DNA from: Paenibacillus sp. FSL H7-0737
Lineage (GTDB): Bacteria > Bacillota > Bacilli > Paenibacillales > Paenibacillaceae
DNA: 64,000 bases
Assembly: GCF_000758545.1 (NCBI RefSeq)
Contig: NZ_CP009279.1
Location: 2,666,001 to 2,730,000, forward strand
Direction: 5' to 3'
Part shown: in pieces, positions 15,034 to 23,958 of the stretch
Position numbering within the stretch: the stretch's first letter is position 1
Layout of the letters: each line of letters starts with the position of its first letter
Position numbers and translations under genes: made by a program
Notes under the pieces: model-generated
Database searches by the model: none
What the model was told of the DNA's origin: nothing
What the model saw: only the letters and a program-made list of their open reading frames with translations

Positions 15034-15209
15034 TGCACTATATACAACTATATCGGAAATATCTCTGTTCTATTGTGGTTTAGTTGTACTTTGTACACTT
15101 ATTACACACCAAAGGTAAGAAAAAGGGTGAAATTATTAAAAATAATTGCACAAAGTACACTTATATGGATTTCAGTTTTTCTAGGATATAAATAGCTGCA
15201 CAAAGTACA
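15034..15209. repeat. Four copies of a 13-bp palindromic motif (TGYAC-nnn-RTACA)
   Basis: TGCACTATATACA (15034), TGTACTTTGTACA (15085), TGCACAAAGTACA (15147) and TGCACAAAGTACA (15197) are spaced 51, 62 and 50 bases apart. The second is a perfect palindrome around TTT. The first extends to a 20-base match, one mismatch allowed, with 12089-12108 upstream of aroA. Confidence 0.65.
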
Positions 15210-15532
15210 ATTAACTTCTTTTCTAATCAGCGGCAGCGAAAGAAAGAGACTCAGTCAGCAGACAAAACTTAATTCAATAAAATATTACTCATTCACTTGA
15301 AGCATTATCAGCATCCATACGGAGTAACTTTTTATCGGTTTTAACCAGCTTTAGCATTGTTTGCTTTAGTGCTTTGGAATCCTGAGCCCAGAGAATGGTG
15401 TTTCTAGGTGATTTTATTGTGGAGTGAGTGTGTATTTGTTTTAAATATACCCTGATCTTTTCCTTCAGTTTATTTTGACAAAAACCCCCGCAGCGCTTAC
15501 CATTCAATATAGAAAGAAAGGAGAGGGTAGCC
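15210..15532. other. Leader region of the PTS operon, no gene identified
   Basis: Between the motif cluster and the EIICBA start there is no convincing gene. I could not find a clear ribonucleic antiterminator/terminator pair of the GlcT/LicT type. A minus-strand frame across 15289-15480 encodes a charged peptide but lacks a start with a ribosome-binding site. Promoter position is uncertain. Confidence 0.4.
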
Positions 15533-17419
15533 TTGAATTGGCTCGGATCATTGCAGCAATTGGGCAGAGCCATAATGCTTCCTACCATGGTACTGCCGGC
15601 GGCAGCCATTTTGCTTAGTTTGGGCAGCTTACCTTGGTCTGCATGGGGACTTTCTTCGGTATCCGAAGTGGCTACATACGCTGGGCAGGGAATCTTTTAT
15701 TTTATGCCTTATTTGTTCGCTGTGGGTGTAGCATGGGGATTATCCAATCAAGCTGGAACGGCGGGTCTTGCAGCATTGGCTGGAATGTTCACTTACGACC
15801 GGATTGTTACCCATATGGGAGACGGGCTTGTACAACCTGCAACACTTATCGGAATTTTGCTGGGTATAGTTGCCGGTATCGCTCAAAACCGGTTCAAAAA
15901 TATCAAGCTTCCAGAGGCGATACAGTTTTTTGGAGGTTCGCGTTTTGTTTTGCTGTTCATGGGATTGTTTTCGGCTGGCTTTGCATGGGTGATGTTAGGG
16001 ATCTCTCCACTGCTGCAAAGAGGACTGGATGATCTTTTTCAAGGAATATTGCAGACAGGCGGCTTTGGCGTATTTATTTATGGAGTGCTATATAGAGTAC
16101 TAACAGCCTTCGGTCTTCACCATATTCTCAACAATGTGTTTTGGTTTCAGTTTGGAAATTTCACAACTCCTGATGGTAGCACTGTCGTTCAGGGGGATTT
16201 GCCACGTTTTTTTGCAGGCGATCCTACGGCGGGGATTTTTATGGCAGGTTTGTTTCCGATTATGATGTTCGCACTGCCAGCCATTGCTTTTGCAATTATT
16301 CAGGAAGCGCGCGAGGACTTGAAGCCTAAGATTAAAAAGACTTTTGTGCGGGCGGCTCTGGTCTGTTTTCTAACCGGGGTTTCGGAGCAGATTGAATTTG
16401 CGTTTTTGTTTGCTTCTCCCTACTTATTTGCGGTACATACAGTAATGTCCGGTCTTGCTATGGTGATTACCTACATGTTGGGGATTCATCATGGGTTCTC
16501 CTATTCCGCAGGGGCTATTGATTTCTTTTTGAATATGCATCTGTCCCAGAGGGCTTGGTTGTTAATTCCGATCGGTATAGCTTATGGGATTGTATATTAT
16601 AACTTGTTCCGCTGGGCGATTCGCCGTTTTCAGATCCCGACACCAGGGCGTGAAGAAGGTTCGGAACTCGGTGATTGGGCAGGAAACATCCCTTATCAGG
16701 CACCATTGATCTTGGAGGCGCTTGGTGGTAAGGAGAATATCGTACAAGTACAATCCTGTATCACTCGTTTGAGGCTTACCGTCCATAATGATCGATTTAT
16801 AGATACCGGGGCGCTCAAAGGTCTTGGCTCTGCTGGGATTATCAAGCTCGGTGGCGGGAATGTCCAGGTAGTATTTGGTACGTATTCAGAGCTGATCCGC
16901 GAGGAGATTAATAAGCTAATGCTTCGTGATTTGCCTCAGGTATTGTTCAGTTCTCCGATGCAGGGTAGAATGATGCCCATTGAGGAAGTGCCGGATCACA
17001 TCTTTGCAGCGAAGCTGGTGGGTGATGGAGTTGCATTTTTGCCGGAAAAAGGGGAGCTGACTTCGCCTGTATTCGGGAAGGTTATGCACGTCTATCCTAC
17101 AATGCATGCCGTTGGTATTGCTACGCCGGAAGGGCTGGAGGTACTTATGCATATAGGGATCGACACTTCGCAGCTTAAAGGGCCATTTGAGGCGGTTGTA
17201 AAAGAAGGCGACAGCGTGGAACCAGGTCAATTGCTTGTTAAATTCGACCTCGCTTATTTGCGTGAGCATGCAGCTTCACTGGCTACACCAATGGTGATTA
17301 CGAATCCTGATCGAGTAAAATCATGGAGCTATGCTCCATTTAAAAATGTTAAAAAGGGGCAATCTTCAGTAATGTCCGTAGTCTTACATGAAAGTAACGT
17401 TGGAGGGATAGAAGGATGA
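15533..17419 (+). CDS. PTS EIICBA transporter, N-acetylglucosamine/glucose family
   Basis: A 628-residue fused permease and phosphotransferase. EIIC spans about 1-375 with multiple helices; GLHHILNNVFWFQFG and LGIHHGFSYSAGAIDF fit the NagE/PtsG family, the latter closer to the N-acetylglucosamine branch. EIIB follows with its phosphocysteine in QSCITRLRL (about residue 405). EIIA ends the protein with the phosphohistidine in LMHIGIDT (about residue 544). The complex imports and phosphorylates sugar using phosphate from enzyme I through HPr. The start is TTG with GGAGAGGG five bases upstream. It overlaps ptsI by four bases (ATGA), showing one operon. Glucose versus GlcNAc cannot be settled from sequence alone. 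Confidence 0.88.
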   Translation: MNWLGSLQQLGRAIMLPTMVLPAAAILLSLGSLPWSAWGLSSVSEVATYAGQGIFYFMPYLFAVGVAWGLSNQAGTAGLAALAGMFTYDRIVTHMGDGLVQPATLIGILLGIVAGIAQNRFKNIKLPEAIQFFGGSRFVLLFMGLFSAGFAWVMLGISPLLQRGLDDLFQGILQTGGFGVFIYGVLYRVLTAFGLHHILNNVFWFQFGNFTTPDGSTVVQGDLPRFFAGDPTAGIFMAGLFPIMMFALPAIAFAIIQEAREDLKPKIKKTFVRAALVCFLTGVSEQIEFAFLFASPYLFAVHTVMSGLAMVITYMLGIHHGFSYSAGAIDFFLNMHLSQRAWLLIPIGIAYGIVYYNLFRWAIRRFQIPTPGREEGSELGDWAGNIPYQAPLILEALGGKENIVQVQSCITRLRLTVHNDRFIDTGALKGLGSAGIIKLGGGNVQVVFGTYSELIREEINKLMLRDLPQVLFSSPMQGRMMPIEEVPDHIFAAKLVGDGVAFLPEKGELTSPVFGKVMHVYPTMHAVGIATPEGLEVLMHIGIDTSQLKGPFEAVVKEGDSVEPGQLLVKFDLAYLREHAASLATPMVITNPDRVKSWSYAPFKNVKKGQSSVMSVVLHESNVGGIEG

Positions 17420-19185
17420 TACAAGGCATAGGCGCAGCAGCAGGTGTAGCTATCGGGAAGGCCTTTGTCTTACCGAACTGGGAGTGGAGCTTACCAGACA
17501 CACAAGTGAACCCAGTGGATCTAGCTAAGGAGTTTGAGCGTTTATACGAAGGTATCCGTACCTCTAAGGACGAGATTGAATTCATCAAAAAAGAATTCAG
17601 AGAAGTAGTCGGTCCGGAGGAATCCAGCATTTTTGATGCTCATCTGGCGATTTTGGATGATCCGGTGTTTATGAGCGAAATCCGGGGGATTATTGAACGC
17701 CAGTATAAGGCGGCGGAAGTGGCTGTTAAGGAAGCGATTGATCATTTTGTAGCGATGTTTGATCTGCTGGATGATGAATACATGAAGGAGCGGGCGGTGG
17801 ATATCAAGGATGTCGGTAACCGTCTGTTAAAGCATCTTTTAGGTGCTCCTGAGGTCACGCTGCCATCGGATACACAGCCGTATATTCTCGTTGCGAAGGA
17901 GTTATCTCCTTCCCAGTTAGCTCACTTGAACCCAACTTATGTTCTAGGTATTGTTACTATGATGGGCGGTAAAACCTCACATTCTTCCATTATGGCTCGT
18001 GCACTGGGCATTCCGCTCGTGGCAGGTTTGGAGAATAATTTGTCTAACCCTATTCAGACCGGAGACATGCTCGTGATAGATGGAGACACGGGATCTGTGC
18101 AAATTCATCCTGATGAGGTAACGATCAATGAATATGTTTCTCTTCGGAATAAGCAGCATAAAAAGAAAGAACAACTGGAATTGCTTGCTACAGTCGATGC
18201 CGTCACTAAAGATGGCGTTAACCTGCGATTGGCCGGTAATATCAGCTCAGTCAAAGAACTGAATTTAGCGCTCAAGTATGGAGCCGAGGGTGTAGGTCTA
18301 TTCCGTACAGAGTTTCTTTACATGGATCGCAGTTCTTTTCCAACTGAGGATGAACAATTTGAAGTGTACAAACAGGTTGTCGAGAAGGTAGGCAGTAATA
18401 TGGTTGTGATCCGTTCGCTGGATATAGGCGGGGACAAGCATCTGGATTACTTCCAGCTACCAGAAGAACAGAATCCGTTCCTTGGCTATCGTGCCATTCG
18501 AATCAGCTTGAATCGACAAGATATGTTCAAAACTCAGCTAACCGCCATTTTGCGGGCGAGCGCATACGGGAATGTAAAGCTAATGTTCCCTATGATATCT
18601 TCCGTAGAAGAAGTACAAGCAGCAAAAGCTGTACTGGAAGAAGTGAAGGCTGAACTGGAGCTACGGGGCATACCGTTTAATCGGAATATTCCAGTCGGTA
18701 TTATGATTGAAGTTCCAGCTGCGGTTATGATTGCGGATTTACTGGCGGAGGAAGTTGACTTTTTCAGTATCGGTACGAACGATTTGGTGCAATATGTACT
18801 AGCCGTAGATCGTATGAATGAACAAATTGCGCATATGTATCATCCATATCATCCAGCGGTTCTGCGAATGATCCGTATGACTGTAGAAGCAGCCCGTAAT
18901 GCAAAAATAGATATAAGTGTATGTGGTGAAATGGCGGCAGATGAGCGTTCTTTACCACTTTGGCTGGAGTTAGGGATTAGTGATCTTAGCATGTCGCCAC
19001 AGGCACTGCTGAAGGTTAAACACCGTACCCTGAATACACTGGCTATAGACGCTACAAGGGTTGCCAAAGCTTGCTTCCATCATCGTACAAGCTCGGAGAC
19101 AGAAGAAATCCTAAGTGCTTATGCTCAGAAAAGCGGTATTACGCTTGGAACGAGCGTGGAAACAAAGGAGAAAGCTTCTTCATAG
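17416..19185 (+). CDS. ptsI: PTS enzyme I (phosphoenolpyruvate-protein phosphotransferase)
   Basis: The 589-residue enzyme takes phosphate from phosphoenolpyruvate and passes it to HPr. The phosphorylated His is in GGKTSHSSIMARALGIP (about 185-200). The PEP-binding barrel has GLFRTEFLYMDR, MFPMIS and SIGTNDLVQY, and the dimer/active-site Cys lies in ISVCGEMA. ptsH (HPr) is not adjacent, unlike B. subtilis ptsGHI; the preceding EIICBA overlaps by four bases. If a second ptsI sits with ptsH elsewhere, this would be a dedicated paralogue. Confidence 0.93.
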   Translation: MIQGIGAAAGVAIGKAFVLPNWEWSLPDTQVNPVDLAKEFERLYEGIRTSKDEIEFIKKEFREVVGPEESSIFDAHLAILDDPVFMSEIRGIIERQYKAAEVAVKEAIDHFVAMFDLLDDEYMKERAVDIKDVGNRLLKHLLGAPEVTLPSDTQPYILVAKELSPSQLAHLNPTYVLGIVTMMGGKTSHSSIMARALGIPLVAGLENNLSNPIQTGDMLVIDGDTGSVQIHPDEVTINEYVSLRNKQHKKKEQLELLATVDAVTKDGVNLRLAGNISSVKELNLALKYGAEGVGLFRTEFLYMDRSSFPTEDEQFEVYKQVVEKVGSNMVVIRSLDIGGDKHLDYFQLPEEQNPFLGYRAIRISLNRQDMFKTQLTAILRASAYGNVKLMFPMISSVEEVQAAKAVLEEVKAELELRGIPFNRNIPVGIMIEVPAAVMIADLLAEEVDFFSIGTNDLVQYVLAVDRMNEQIAHMYHPYHPAVLRMIRMTVEAARNAKIDISVCGEMAADERSLPLWLELGISDLSMSPQALLKVKHRTLNTLAIDATRVAKACFHHRTSSETEEILSAYAQKSGITLGTSVETKEKASS

Positions 19186-19216
19186 TTATCAAGCGCTCCA
19201 TCATCAAGTCCACATC

Positions 19217-19250
19217 AAGGTTCGGCATTCTTGCTGGGCCTTTTTCTTTT
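19217..19250 (+). terminator. Terminator of the PTS operon
   Basis: AAGGTTCGGC pairs with GCTGGGCCTT using G-U wobbles around a six-base loop, followed by TTTCTTTT. Confidence 0.65.
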
Positions 19251-19269
19251 GTATTTTATAAAAAAACAA

Positions 19270-19297
19270 AACCGTTTGCGCTTCGGCGCAGTCTATA
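19270..19297 (+). promoter_or_regulatory. Possible ECF promoter with internal hairpin
   Basis: AACCGTTT (19270-19277) and GTCTATA (19291-19297) resemble -35 and -10 elements used by ECF sigma factors, which often drive their own gene. The spacer contains TGCGC-TTCG-GCGCA. The spacing fits ECF rules only approximately. Confidence 0.35.
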
Positions 19298-19359
19298 CAT
19301 AGAGCGAGTTGCACAGGAATGATTTATGCGTGAAAGCAAGGGGGGAGGACAAAACAAGC

Positions 19360-19890
19360 ATGGAACACATTATTAATGACGAAATGGAAATAGTCGCTAC
19401 GGATGAAGACATATTTTATGAGCTGGTAGCTGAACAGAAAAGAAAGCTATACAGCATTGCGTATAGCTATTTACGAAACGAAGCGGATTCGTTGGAAGTT
19501 CTACAGGAGGCAACCTGCCGTGCATGGATTAAACGTAAAAGCTTAAAAGACTCCGAGAGATTTGCTCCATGGCTAACACGTATTCTGATCAATTGCTGTA
19601 ACGATGAGTTGAAGCGCAGAAAGAGGAACGCTGTCACAGAAGCTGCTCGAAGTGATGTAGGGATCATGGAGATGAAAAGCGACCGCAGATTAGACATGGA
19701 ACAGGCGTTGGAAGGGGTAAAGCCGAAGTATCGCCAGGTGCTTGTACTCAAATATTACAAGGATATGACCCTTGCAGAAATTGCAGAGGTACTGGATAAA
19801 CCGGAGGGCACCGTGAAGACATGGCTCAATAAAGGTCTGAAACAGCTGCGTGTCAGAATGAAACGGAAGGGGGATCTATTTTATGGCTGA
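19360..19890 (+). CDS. ECF RNA polymerase sigma factor (SigV/SigW-like)
   Basis: A 176-residue sigma-70 family protein with only regions 2 and 4. Region 2 is YSIAYSYLRNEADSLEVLQE with ATCRAW, and region 4 is YRQVLVLKYYKDMTLAEIAE then GTVKTWLNKGLKQLR. The ATG at 19360 is chosen since GGGGGAGG lies upstream; the frame is open before it. It overlaps the following DUF4179 gene by eight bases, the classic sigma/anti-sigma arrangement, so the sigma factor is probably held inactive at the membrane until an envelope signal arrives. The subgroup is not certain. Confidence 0.88.
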   Translation: MEHIINDEMEIVATDEDIFYELVAEQKRKLYSIAYSYLRNEADSLEVLQEATCRAWIKRKSLKDSERFAPWLTRILINCCNDELKRRKRNAVTEAARSDVGIMEMKSDRRLDMEQALEGVKPKYRQVLVLKYYKDMTLAEIAEVLDKPEGTVKTWLNKGLKQLRVRMKRKGDLFYG

Positions 19891-21310
19891 GTCTGAAGAA
19901 AAGCTGCTTAACGATTATTTTCAGAGAATTGATGTCGAGGCTGAGGAGATCCCGGATGTTAAGCTGGATGCCGCGATTCGCAAGGGGATGCAGCAAGGTA
20001 GCCACAAAAGATTCTCTTTTAGAAAAAGATACGCTGTTGTTGCGTTGGCGGTCCTAGCCATCGCTTTATTAATTATTGTACCTTGGGCACATCAGATGGC
20101 CAATCCTGTTCGTGCGCAGTTACCACCAAAAAGCTGGGGTCAGCTTGAAGTGTTTAGACCCATTGTTGCTGATAATCTGACGATTAAATCAGCACTTGAT
20201 GCAGGTATACTGAAGGAGGTAAATATCTCCTCTCCTGAGATGGATGGGATACAGTGGACGGTTAACGGAATCATGGCAGATCATAGAGGTATTGCTGTGC
20301 TTTATACAATCCAGAATAATACAGATCAGAAGATGCAAATGATAGGCCTGTCATTGAAAAAAAATCAAAAGAATAATTACGACCTCACCGGATATAGCGG
20401 GTTTAGCAATTCTAATGCACAAGAGGCAGGTTCACCTGGGACGACCCGCATGTTAGAACAAATCGTCTGGGATAAATATCGAGATGATCTGACAGATGAG
20501 TTGAATATTACATTATCTCTATATCCAGAATCTAAGGACCCTTCTAGCTCGAGCATGGATATTAAAAAGCTAAGTGTTAAAATTCCGCTGGAAGACGATA
20601 ACAACTATTTTAAGGGAGAGATTGTTGATCTGAAGGATAGTCTGTCTATTGGTGGACAGAAAATCAAAATGGATAATATCTATATTGGACCTACGGGTAT
20701 TTACATGCGGGAAACCTTTGACAAAGAGAATAAAATGAGGATTTTTAATATAATTTCACCTAAGCTGGTTATCGGGAAAGGGGAGCATCAAGAGGAGTTA
20801 ATGAGGGTAAGTGGTGCTTCTTCAGTAGTAGGGGGCTTGAAAACTTATATTTTCAACAATGACAATATGAGACCTGCTGAACCAATCAAACTAGAAGTTG
20901 AAGGAATCTCCGCTCTAGATCAATCAAAGGTCGAGCTCGTGATTGACACGGAAACACAGCAGATTCTAAAGGCACCGGATAACAATCTAACGATTTCAAA
21001 GCGGATGGAGAACGAAGAGCAGGGAATTCTGGTTATGGATTACTTTATTCCTAAAGATGATATGGAGGCGTTTGCTGATAGCGGTTTTGCATTGGACGAT
21101 AATTTTGTGGATAGCACTGGTAGTGGGCATTGGTTAGGATGGGTTAAAGATGGCTACTCAGGATATAAAGAGTTTAATGAAGATAGCAGGGGAACTACAG
21201 TAACCTTTTTCTTTAACGTAGGGAAGGAAAAGCTCCCCCAACCCTTGACTTTCAAATTTAATTCTTATCCAACCTTATTCAAGGAGAAGGCTTCCCTTCG
21301 GATTAAGTAA
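19883..21310 (+). CDS. DUF4179 membrane protein, probable anti-sigma factor
   Basis: A 475-residue protein. The N-terminal cytoplasmic part (1-47) is charged and would bind the sigma factor. One transmembrane helix follows (AVVALAVLAIALLIIVPW, about 50-67), then a large extracellular region. Residues about 105-150 (LDAGILKEVNISS then WTVNGIMADHRGIAVLYTI) match DUF4179, and the C-terminal part resembles the DUF5643 beta domain. This architecture is common beside ECF sigma genes in Bacilli and Paenibacillus. AAGGGGG precedes the ATG inside the sigma gene, so the two are translationally coupled. No HExxH or other enzymatic motif is seen. Confidence 0.8.
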   Translation: MAESEEKLLNDYFQRIDVEAEEIPDVKLDAAIRKGMQQGSHKRFSFRKRYAVVALAVLAIALLIIVPWAHQMANPVRAQLPPKSWGQLEVFRPIVADNLTIKSALDAGILKEVNISSPEMDGIQWTVNGIMADHRGIAVLYTIQNNTDQKMQMIGLSLKKNQKNNYDLTGYSGFSNSNAQEAGSPGTTRMLEQIVWDKYRDDLTDELNITLSLYPESKDPSSSSMDIKKLSVKIPLEDDNNYFKGEIVDLKDSLSIGGQKIKMDNIYIGPTGIYMRETFDKENKMRIFNIISPKLVIGKGEHQEELMRVSGASSVVGGLKTYIFNNDNMRPAEPIKLEVEGISALDQSKVELVIDTETQQILKAPDNNLTISKRMENEEQGILVMDYFIPKDDMEAFADSGFALDDNFVDSTGSGHWLGWVKDGYSGYKEFNEDSRGTTVTFFFNVGKEKLPQPLTFKFNSYPTLFKEKASLRIK

Positions 21311-21338
21311 TGAACTCTGATGTAGAGCGAATCAAATC

Positions 21339-21386
21339 ACAAGCCCTGTTCCTCAAAAAGTGAGAAACAGGGCTTGTTTATTTTTT
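21339..21386 (+). terminator. Terminator of the sigma/anti-sigma operon
   Basis: ACAAGCCCTGTT pairs with AACAGGGCTTGT over a 15-base loop, followed by TTATTTTTT. Confidence 0.88.
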
Positions 21387-21409
21387 AACCAATATATTTA
21401 TACAGTACC

Positions 21410-21934
21410 CTACTCCCCTGCTAACGCATCACAAAAAGCTTTGCCATAGGGCGGCAGATCTGGCGGGCGACGAGCAGAAATAATATGTCCATCCGTAACC
21501 ACAGCTTCATCTTTCCATATCGCTCCGGCATTCTCCATATCATCACGGATGCCGGGAGTGGAGGTGACGGTTACACCTTCCAGAATTTTAGCGGAAATTA
21601 ATACCCAGCCTGCGTGGCAGATCTGCCCAATAGGTTTCTTAGCTGCATTGAAATCCTGTACTAGTTTTAGTACGGCACTGTATCTACGGATTTTATCAGG
21701 AGCCCAGCCGCCAGGAACTAAAATCCCGTCATAATCTGCGGCATTAAGATCGTCCCAGGAGTACTCCGCTTTTGCTGGCACACCATATTTGCCGATGTAT
21801 GTTTTATCTTTTTCCAAACCTGCCAAGTGAACCTCAGCGCCTTCTTCTCTAACTCGGTACACGGGATACCAGAGCTCCAAATCTTCAAATTCATCGTCTA
21901 CGAGTGCTATGACCTTTTTTCCAGCTAGTCTCAT
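21410..21934 (-). CDS. DJ-1/PfpI family protein (type 1 glutamine amidotransferase-like)
   Basis: A 174-residue protein with the DJ-1/PfpI fold. The catalytic-type Cys is in GQICHAGW at the nucleophile elbow, and an acidic residue in DDEFEDLE supports it. LVPGGWAPDKIRR is the conserved loop. Family members act as proteases, glyoxalases or deglycases, or general stress proteins (B. subtilis YfkM is a close type); which applies is unknown. AAAGGAG lies before the ATG. The gene is monocistronic and convergent to the anti-sigma gene. Confidence 0.85.
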   Translation of the reverse strand: MRLAGKKVIALVDDEFEDLELWYPVYRVREEGAEVHLAGLEKDKTYIGKYGVPAKAEYSWDDLNAADYDGILVPGGWAPDKIRRYSAVLKLVQDFNAAKKPIGQICHAGWVLISAKILEGVTVTSTPGIRDDMENAGAIWKDEAVVTDGHIISARRPPDLPPYGKAFCDALAGE

Positions 21935-22141
21935 TTTGTTAAAGCTCCTTTCGTATCACATGATCCTTCATATTCTATCAAATTTAAAATACGAAGTCAT
22001 CTGAAGGGTTGTAAATTATAGACGAATTGCCAATTTAATCATTATATGCAATTAAGGAGGGTTTTAATCGAGGGAGGTCGAATATAGAAATTGAAAAGTC
22101 ATACTTTGTACTTAATTCATTTCTTGCAAGAGGTGTAGAAG

Positions 22142-22594
22142 ATGTATACAGATAACTTAATGGAGAAGTTGTGCAGCTGCGGTGGCCTCATGAACTTACA
22201 TATGCATTCATTGATTTTTAATACGAGGGTGAAGATTACACATGTCCCTGTCTATACTTGTCCGAAATGTACTAGTTATGAGCCCTTGTCGTTTATTAAA
22301 GCAGATCTAGGAAAGCTAGTGAAAGAATTGAACGCGGATGTGCCAAGACAAGATTTTTCGTTTACTCAAAGAAATGAATTAGCTAGTGTCCTAAAAGAAG
22401 CTTTGACAGAGGTTGTTGTCGGAGGATTTCAAGAATTAGAGTTGGCTATCCGAGAGACAATTCAGGCTAGAGTGGATATGTTACTTGATCTATACCGACT
22501 AGCTGAGGGGCTTAAAGACCAGAATTGGATGGAAGAAACTAGTCGAAGACTGTCTCAATTAACGTTCCAAACGACTAAAAACGCAAATTATTAA
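22142..22594 (+). CDS. Zinc-ribbon protein with helical C-terminal domain
   Basis: A 150-residue protein beginning with two metal-binding knuckles, CSCGG (about 12-16) and CPKC (about 41-44), as in YgiT-type zinc fingers. The spacing of 24 residues fits a zinc ribbon. The C-terminal two thirds are predominantly helical (ELASVLKEALTEVVVGGFQE, then DMLLDLYRLAEGL). I do not recognise the family beyond this. YgiT-type fingers often occur in antitoxins, but there is no helix-turn-helix domain or adjacent toxin here. AGAGGTG precedes the ATG. Confidence 0.6.
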   Translation: MYTDNLMEKLCSCGGLMNLHMHSLIFNTRVKITHVPVYTCPKCTSYEPLSFIKADLGKLVKELNADVPRQDFSFTQRNELASVLKEALTEVVVGGFQELELAIRETIQARVDMLLDLYRLAEGLKDQNWMEETSRRLSQLTFQTTKNANY

Positions 22595-22641
22595 AACATT
22601 CTGTGAAAATAATGAAAAACTTTCACGGAATGTTGGATTTT
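22595..22641 (+). terminator. Intrinsic terminator
   Basis: AACATTCTGTGAAA pairs with TTTCACGGAATGTT, followed by GGATTTTT; it begins at the stop codon of the zinc-ribbon gene. Confidence 0.75.
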
Positions 22642-22766
22642 TCACTCACTTTTTGTTACGATAGATAGAAGTTACATTATTGTGCTCGTGAATAGGGAAA
22701 CCTACACTAGTCAAAAATTGTAATTAGGGGTTACGTCTTCAGCCTTGAAAGAAATTTTGAAAGGAA

Positions 22767-22810
22767 AATGAAGCGTTATCATTGCACAATTGTACAAAGT
22801 GTCGTATCAT
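22767..22810 (+). promoter_or_regulatory. ccpA promoter with overlapping cre-like palindrome
   Basis: TTGCAC (22782-22787), 17 bases, TATCAT (22805-22810) form a good SigA promoter 49 bases upstream of the start. The palindrome AATGAAGCGTTATCATT (22767-22783) overlaps its upstream edge; it resembles a cre site but its TG-to-CG spacing is one base short of consensus, so autoregulation by CcpA is only possible. Confidence 0.6.
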
Positions 22811-22858
22811 ATTTTTAATTAGTCGAACGATAAAATTTATCGCAATGGAGAGAGTAAT

Positions 22859-23869
22859 TTGACGGTAACCATTTACGATGTAGCTCGAGAAGCAGGCGTA
22901 TCTATGGCTACGGTATCACGGGTTGTGAACAATAACCCTAACGTGAAACCGCAGACCCGGAAGAAAGTTTTTGAAGCGATTGAGCGTTTGGGATATCGTC
23001 CCAATGCCGTGGCGAGAGGACTTGCCAGTAAGAAAACGACAACCGTTGGGGTTGTCATCCCTGATATTTCAAACTCGATTTTTGCAGAAATTGCACGCGG
23101 GATTGAAGATATCGCGAACATGTATCATTACAATATTATATTGTGTAACGCGGATAAGCGTAAAGAAAAGGAAATCCGTGTCATCAATACCCTTTTGGAG
23201 AAACAGGTCGATGGTCTGCTCTTCATGGGTGGTACGGTAACCGAAGAACATATTCAAGCTTTCCAGACTTCTGCAGTTCCGATTGTCCTATGTGCTACAC
23301 GGGATGAGAAGGGAACTTATCCTTCCGTTGACATCGATCATGAAACCGCTGCTTTTGATGCAGTGAATACTTTGATTCGTCACGGTCACCGAGAAATCGC
23401 AATGATCAGTGGTACACTCCAGGATCCTGCGAATGGATATGCACGTTTCCATGGTTATAAGAAGGCACTTGAACAGGCTGGAATCGAGTATCAAGAAGAC
23501 TTGGTACGTATCGGTAACTACCGCTATGAATCTGGTGTCGAAGCCATGAAGTATTTCCTTGGACTCAAGAAGAAGCCAACCGCTATTTTTGCCGCAACCG
23601 ACGAGATGGCTATTGGTGCAATTCACAGTATTCAGGATGAAGGCCTGAAGGTACCGGATGACTTCTCCATTATTAGTGTGGATAACATCCGTATGGCTTC
23701 GATGGTTCGTCCATTGTTGACAACTGTAGCCCAGCCTATGTATGACCTAGGTGCGGTAGCAATGAGACTTTTGACGAAACTCATGAAGAAAGAGACGGTT
23801 GAGAATCCGCGGGTTATCTTGCCTCATGAAACGATTCTCCGCCTGTCTGTTAATCATCTGAATAAGTAA
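22859..23869 (+). CDS. ccpA: Catabolite control protein A
   Basis: The 336-residue LacI/GalR regulator is collinear with B. subtilis CcpA. The N-terminal helix-turn-helix ([20 protein letters not shown]) and hinge ([20 protein letters not shown]) are nearly identical, and the corepressor-binding core and ending ([20 protein letters not shown]) are also conserved, including the regions that contact Ser46-phosphorylated HPr or Crh. It represses or activates carbon genes at cre sites; one perfect cre lies at 25.33 kb. The start is TTG, with GGAGAGAG upstream and the helix-turn-helix starting immediately. Confidence 0.95.
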   Translation: MTVTIYDVAREAGVSMATVSRVVNNNPNVKPQTRKKVFEAIERLGYRPNAVARGLASKKTTTVGVVIPDISNSIFAEIARGIEDIANMYHYNIILCNADKRKEKEIRVINTLLEKQVDGLLFMGGTVTEEHIQAFQTSAVPIVLCATRDEKGTYPSVDIDHETAAFDAVNTLIRHGHREIAMISGTLQDPANGYARFHGYKKALEQAGIEYQEDLVRIGNYRYESGVEAMKYFLGLKKKPTAIFAATDEMAIGAIHSIQDEGLKVPDDFSIISVDNIRMASMVRPLLTTVAQPMYDLGAVAMRLLTKLMKKETVENPRVILPHETILRLSVNHLNK

Positions 23870-23894
23870 TTTAAGAACTAAACAGTATTTCCGT

Positions 23895-23927
23895 AAAAAG
23901 CTCCTTTTGGAGCTTTTTATGTTTTTT
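23895..23927 (+). terminator. Terminator of ccpA
   Basis: AAAAAGCTCC pairs with GGAGCTTTTT over loop TTTT, followed by ATGTTTTTT. Confidence 0.9.
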
Positions 23928-23958
23928 ACAGAGTAAATCATCAGAGGAGGCGGTATCT

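Noticed and set aside
15289..15480. Minus-strand frame encoding a charged peptide in the PTS leader region
   Set aside because: No start codon with a ribosome-binding site; it continues antisense into the EIICBA gene, so it is most likely a chance frame.
19270..19296. TGCGC-TTCG-GCGCA hairpin as an extra terminator of the PTS operon
   Set aside because: No T-run follows and a better terminator lies at 19217-19250; more likely part of the sigma-operon promoter region.
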